Assembly (NCBI GenBank): GCA_934630855.1
Contig: CAKTWW010000033.1
Location: 1-24,604, forward strand
Direction of reading: 5' to 3'
DNA from: an uncultured Collinsella sp.
Lineage (GTDB): Bacteria; Actinomycetota; Coriobacteriia; Coriobacteriales; Coriobacteriaceae
DNA length: 24,604 nucleotides
The notes under the pieces are model-generated. The model made no database searches. It was not told where the DNA came from and worked only from the letters and a program-made list of their open reading frames with translations. Every line of letters starts with the position of its first letter. Position 1 is the first letter of the stretch. Made by a program: the position numbers and the translations under genes. Positions 23,115 to 24,604 of the stretch are shown one piece after another.

Positions 23115-23153
23115 AAAAAGCCGAGGTCTCAACACGAGGCCTCGGCTTTTTTA
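23115..23153. terminator. Bidirectional terminator between convergent genes
   Basis: AAAAAGCCGAGG / CCTCGGCTTTTTT with inner CTC/GAG pairs. The A-run on the left and T-run on the right serve the amidohydrolase on plus and the zinc-ribbon gene on minus. Confidence 0.88.
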
Positions 23154-23173
23154 TCGAACAAAAACTTAAGATT

Positions 23174-23204
23174 TGGGACAAACACTTCTGATGAATTTGT
23201 CCCA
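23174..23204. repeat. Short perfect hairpin TGGGACAAA / TTTGTCCCA
   Basis: Perfect 9-bp arms around 13 bases, just downstream of the zinc-ribbon gene stop (minus strand). It could be a 3' hairpin or another small intergenic repeat; only one copy is seen here. Confidence 0.55.
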
Positions 23205-23215
23205 CGATGTGGCTG

Positions 23216-23689
23216 CTAGGAGCGGGTTTCCATCTTGGTGTGGCACTTGGGACAGGTGACGCGGATCTTGCCCTTGCCCTTGGGCACGGAGAGCATCTGG
23301 CCGCAGTTGGGACACTTGAGATAGGCCGTGGTCTTGCGGCCCTTCCACATCTTCTTGGCCGTGCGCTTGGCACGCTCAAAGTCTTCCTTGCTCGTTCCAG
23401 CTGCGCGCGAGGTGCTGGCCGCTGCGGCTCCGCCGCCCAAGCTGGCGACGAACTTGCCTAGGCCGGGGACGTTTGCAGTCGCCGTGACAAAGGCATCGTT
23501 CTCCTTGCGGCGCGCATCGACGTTTTTGGACAGGCCGCGCAGCACGCCGATGGCGATGACGGCGATGGCAATCCAACTGAGCCACTGGATGCGAGCCATC
23601 GAGCCGATCATCGCGATGATGACGCCGGCAAAGCCCAGCACGATGGTAAGTTCGTCGGCGCCGTTGCGACCTTTCATAAAGTCATTCAT
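23216..23689 (-). CDS. Membrane protein with C-terminal zinc ribbon
   Basis: A 157-aa protein with two hydrophobic helices near the N-terminus (about 15-31 and 36-52), a basic and alanine-rich linker (about 55-120), and a C-terminal zinc ribbon: C126-P-N-C129 and C146-P-K-C149 with 16 residues between the pairs. Small membrane proteins with such ribbons are common in Coriobacteria and Firmicutes but mostly uncharacterised; the ribbon may bind nucleic acid or simply stabilise the fold. An AAAGG site precedes ATG23689. It is separated from csoR upstream by the TGGTGCA repeat, with no shared features, so it is probably an independent unit. It converges with the amidohydrolase. Function unknown. 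Confidence 0.8.
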   Translation of the reverse strand: MNDFMKGRNGADELTIVLGFAGVIIAMIGSMARIQWLSWIAIAVIAIGVLRGLSKNVDARRKENDAFVTATANVPGLGKFVASLGGGAAAASTSRAAGTSKEDFERAKRTAKKMWKGRKTTAYLKCPNCGQMLSVPKGKGKIRVTCPKCHTKMETRS

Positions 23690-23736
23690 GCGAATTGCCT
23701 TTCATACGATATGCTGCACGCCTTTATACCCGATTT

Positions 23737-23834
23737 GGCGCAAAGGGGACAGGTTAATCTGCACCAATGTGGTGCAAACGTACCTGTCCCCCATGCACCA
23801 AGGTGGTGCAAAGTAACCTGACCCCAATGCACCA
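23737..23834. repeat. TGGTGCA-family repeat with three half units, copy 2
   Basis: Half units at 23737-23766, 23770-23800 and 23804-23834, separated by ATG and AGG. The first and second face each other; the second and third are direct repeats 34 bp apart, both starting TGGTGCAAA and ending GCACCA. Cores are GGGGACAG, CTGTCCCC and CTGACCCC, so the third half resembles copy 1 (12306-12368) and the first two carry a variant core. It ends one base before the csoR stop codon. Confidence 0.8.
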
Positions 23835-23835
23835 A

Positions 23836-24108
23836 TTACTTGGCGAGTTTGTCGACGACGCGTTCGATTTCGGCGAGCTTGGCTGCCTTGAGCTCCTCGT
23901 CGCCCGATTCGATGGCCGAGGCGACGCAGCCCTCGATATGGGCCTTGAGCACGTCGGCATTGATGCGCGCGATGAGCGCCTGCGTGGCCATGAGCTGCGT
24001 GGAAATATCGACGCAGTAGCGATCCTCCTCGACCATCCTCAAGATGCCGTCAATCTGGCCGCGCGCCGTCTTGAGCATGCGGGTCACCGATTTGTGGTCT
24101 GCCATCAT
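23836..24108 (-). CDS. csoR: CsoR-family copper-sensing repressor
   Basis: A 90-aa all-helical DNA-binding repressor of the CsoR/RcnR family, which leaves DNA when it binds Cu(I). The family signature is clear: TARGQIDGILRMVEEDRYCVDI followed by QLMATQALIARINADVLKAHIEGCV. The Cu(I) ligand set Cys32, His57 and Cys61 matches the C-H-C pattern of true CsoR (rather than RcnR, FrmR or CstR). The start could be ATG24108 or ATG24105; a GAGGACCC site precedes both. The copper chaperone gene copZ lies just upstream on the same strand, separated by a 67-bp inverted repeat. A sequence ATACCCCC at 24140-24147 resembles one half of a CsoR operator, but no second half is seen. Confidence 0.92.
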   Translation of the reverse strand: MMADHKSVTRMLKTARGQIDGILRMVEEDRYCVDISTQLMATQALIARINADVLKAHIEGCVASAIESGDEELKAAKLAEIERVVDKLAK

Positions 24109-24150
24109 GGCGGGTCCTCGTTTCTGGTCGATCTTCCGGATACCCCCATC

Positions 24151-24217
24151 AGTTGCGGTGAAATAGTTCCTGATTGAAGGCTTGAAGCGTTTAAACAGGA
24201 ACTATTTCACCGCAACT
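24151..24217. repeat. 67-bp inverted repeat, AGTTGCGGTG family, copy 2
   Basis: Perfect 22-bp arms (AGTTGCGGTGAAATAG... and its mirror ...CTATTTCACCGCAACT) around 23 bases. Total length equals copy 1 at 7734-7800. It separates copZ from csoR and may limit read-through between them. Confidence 0.85.
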
Positions 24218-24240
24218 TCTGAGGAGGCAGGTGGCAGCTG

Positions 24241-24462
24241 CTACGCGGCGGTCACGGATAGGGCATGGAACTTTTCGCCGGCGGCCTCGACGGCGGCGGC
24301 GAGCTGTTCGGCGGTCACGGTGTCGGCGCACTCGACCTGGACAGTCTGGGTCTCGTGATCGGCGTCGGCATCGGTCACGCCGGCCACCTTGAGCAGCGCG
24401 GTCTCCACGGTAGCATCGCAATGGCCGCACATAAGGCCGGAAGTCTTAATGATGTAGTTCAT
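24241..24462 (-). CDS. copZ: Copper chaperone CopZ-like heavy-metal-associated protein
   Basis: A 73-aa HMA-domain metallochaperone that would carry Cu(I) in the cytosol to a P-type ATPase or to CsoR. The metal-binding loop is M-C-G-H-C (Cys12, Cys15) in SGLMCGHCDATVETALLKV, followed by the ferredoxin-like fold with GVTDADAD and TAEQLAAAVEAAGEKF. Length is standard. ATG24462 has an AAGGAG site; the longer in-frame ATG24528 is unsupported. The gene is followed by csoR on the same strand. A copper ATPase gene would be expected upstream, beyond the right edge of the window. Confidence 0.9.
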   Translation of the reverse strand: MNYIIKTSGLMCGHCDATVETALLKVAGVTDADADHETQTVQVECADTVTAEQLAAAVEAAGEKFHALSVTAA

Positions 24463-24544
24463 GGTTGTCTCCTTATCGATTGAGATTATCTGACAGTTTA
24501 GTTGTAAGCAGAGCCATCTTAAAGGCACGCTGAGGTGCCCGAGA

Positions 24545-24602
24545 TTGCCCCGAAAGAGGAGCGAAGCGTACTTGGGTACGCGAGCGACGGTTTGAGGGGC
24601 AA
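24545..24602. repeat. 58-bp symmetric element at the right edge
   Basis: TTGCCCC and GGGGCAA ends enclose a centre GCGTAC-TTGG-GTACGC, with direct GAGCGA copies between. The spacing is symmetric (7-14-6-4-6-14-7). The region between the ends and the centre does not pair well. It could be an intergenic repeat or part of the next gene's 3' end; the window ends here. Confidence 0.45.
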
Positions 24603-24604
24603 GG

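Overview
The window is a GC-rich, gene-dense bacterial chromosome segment. Codon use is strongly GC-biased, so long shadow ORFs appear on the wrong strand. The gene content fits a gut anaerobe of the Coriobacteriia (Actinomycetota), most likely Collinsella: ftsEX, RNase R and SmpB near each other, a short rubredoxin, an NADPH-type glutamate synthase, a DPGN/MPH-type Nramp transporter, and a CsoR/CopZ pair. The genus is an inference from gene content; no rRNA or other taxonomic marker is present.

Layout. 1-1.7 kb: ftsE-ftsX (cell division), closed by a terminator. 1.8-3.9 kb: rnr (RNase R). 4.0-5.8 kb: accessory genes, namely a small serine recombinase, an ArsC/Spx-type thioredoxin-fold protein, a triplet of 46-bp hairpins and a short MarR-like gene on the minus strand. 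6.0-6.3 kb: tRNA-Gln(CTG) and tRNA-Glu(CTC) with one promoter and one terminator. 6.3-7.7 kb: a TPR protein overlapping smpB. 7.9-8.7 kb: a flavin-reductase-like flavoprotein and a compact rubredoxin. 8.9-11.0 kb (minus): gpmA then mntH. 11.5-12.3 kb: a membrane polyferredoxin. 12.6-18.9 kb: gltB-gltD, with a strong dyad upstream that looks like a nitrogen-control operator. 19.3-21.3 kb: an unknown 235-aa protein and an AbiEi-like protein with a Vsr-like nuclease domain. 21.7-23.1 kb: a metal-dependent amidohydrolase. 23.2-24.5 kb (minus): a membrane zinc-ribbon protein, csoR and copZ.

The most unusual content is between the genes. At least four sequence-unrelated families of palindromic repeats occur here, and three of them have constant length. 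The main one is a 57-bp unit (16-bp arms, 25-bp centre) present twelve times: one single, one pair and three triplets. Start-to-start distances are always 80 bp for the first step and 81 bp for the second. All twelve units point the same way, and the arrays bracket two single genes (the polyferredoxin and the AbiEi/nuclease protein). A second family is a triplet of 46-bp units at exactly 62-bp steps; its arms pair fully, counting G-U pairs, only in plus-strand RNA. A third family is 67 bp long (two copies) and a fourth is built from TGGTGCA-ended 30-31-bp half units. These registered arrays are the best candidates for something undescribed.

How the genes work together: FtsEX controls division-linked wall hydrolysis. 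RNase R and SmpB belong to ribosome rescue and RNA quality control, although no ssrA was seen. The flavoprotein, rubredoxin and polyferredoxin are redox carriers of an anaerobe. GltBD assimilates ammonium as glutamate. MntH with GpmA and CsoR with CopZ represent metal handling beside central metabolism.
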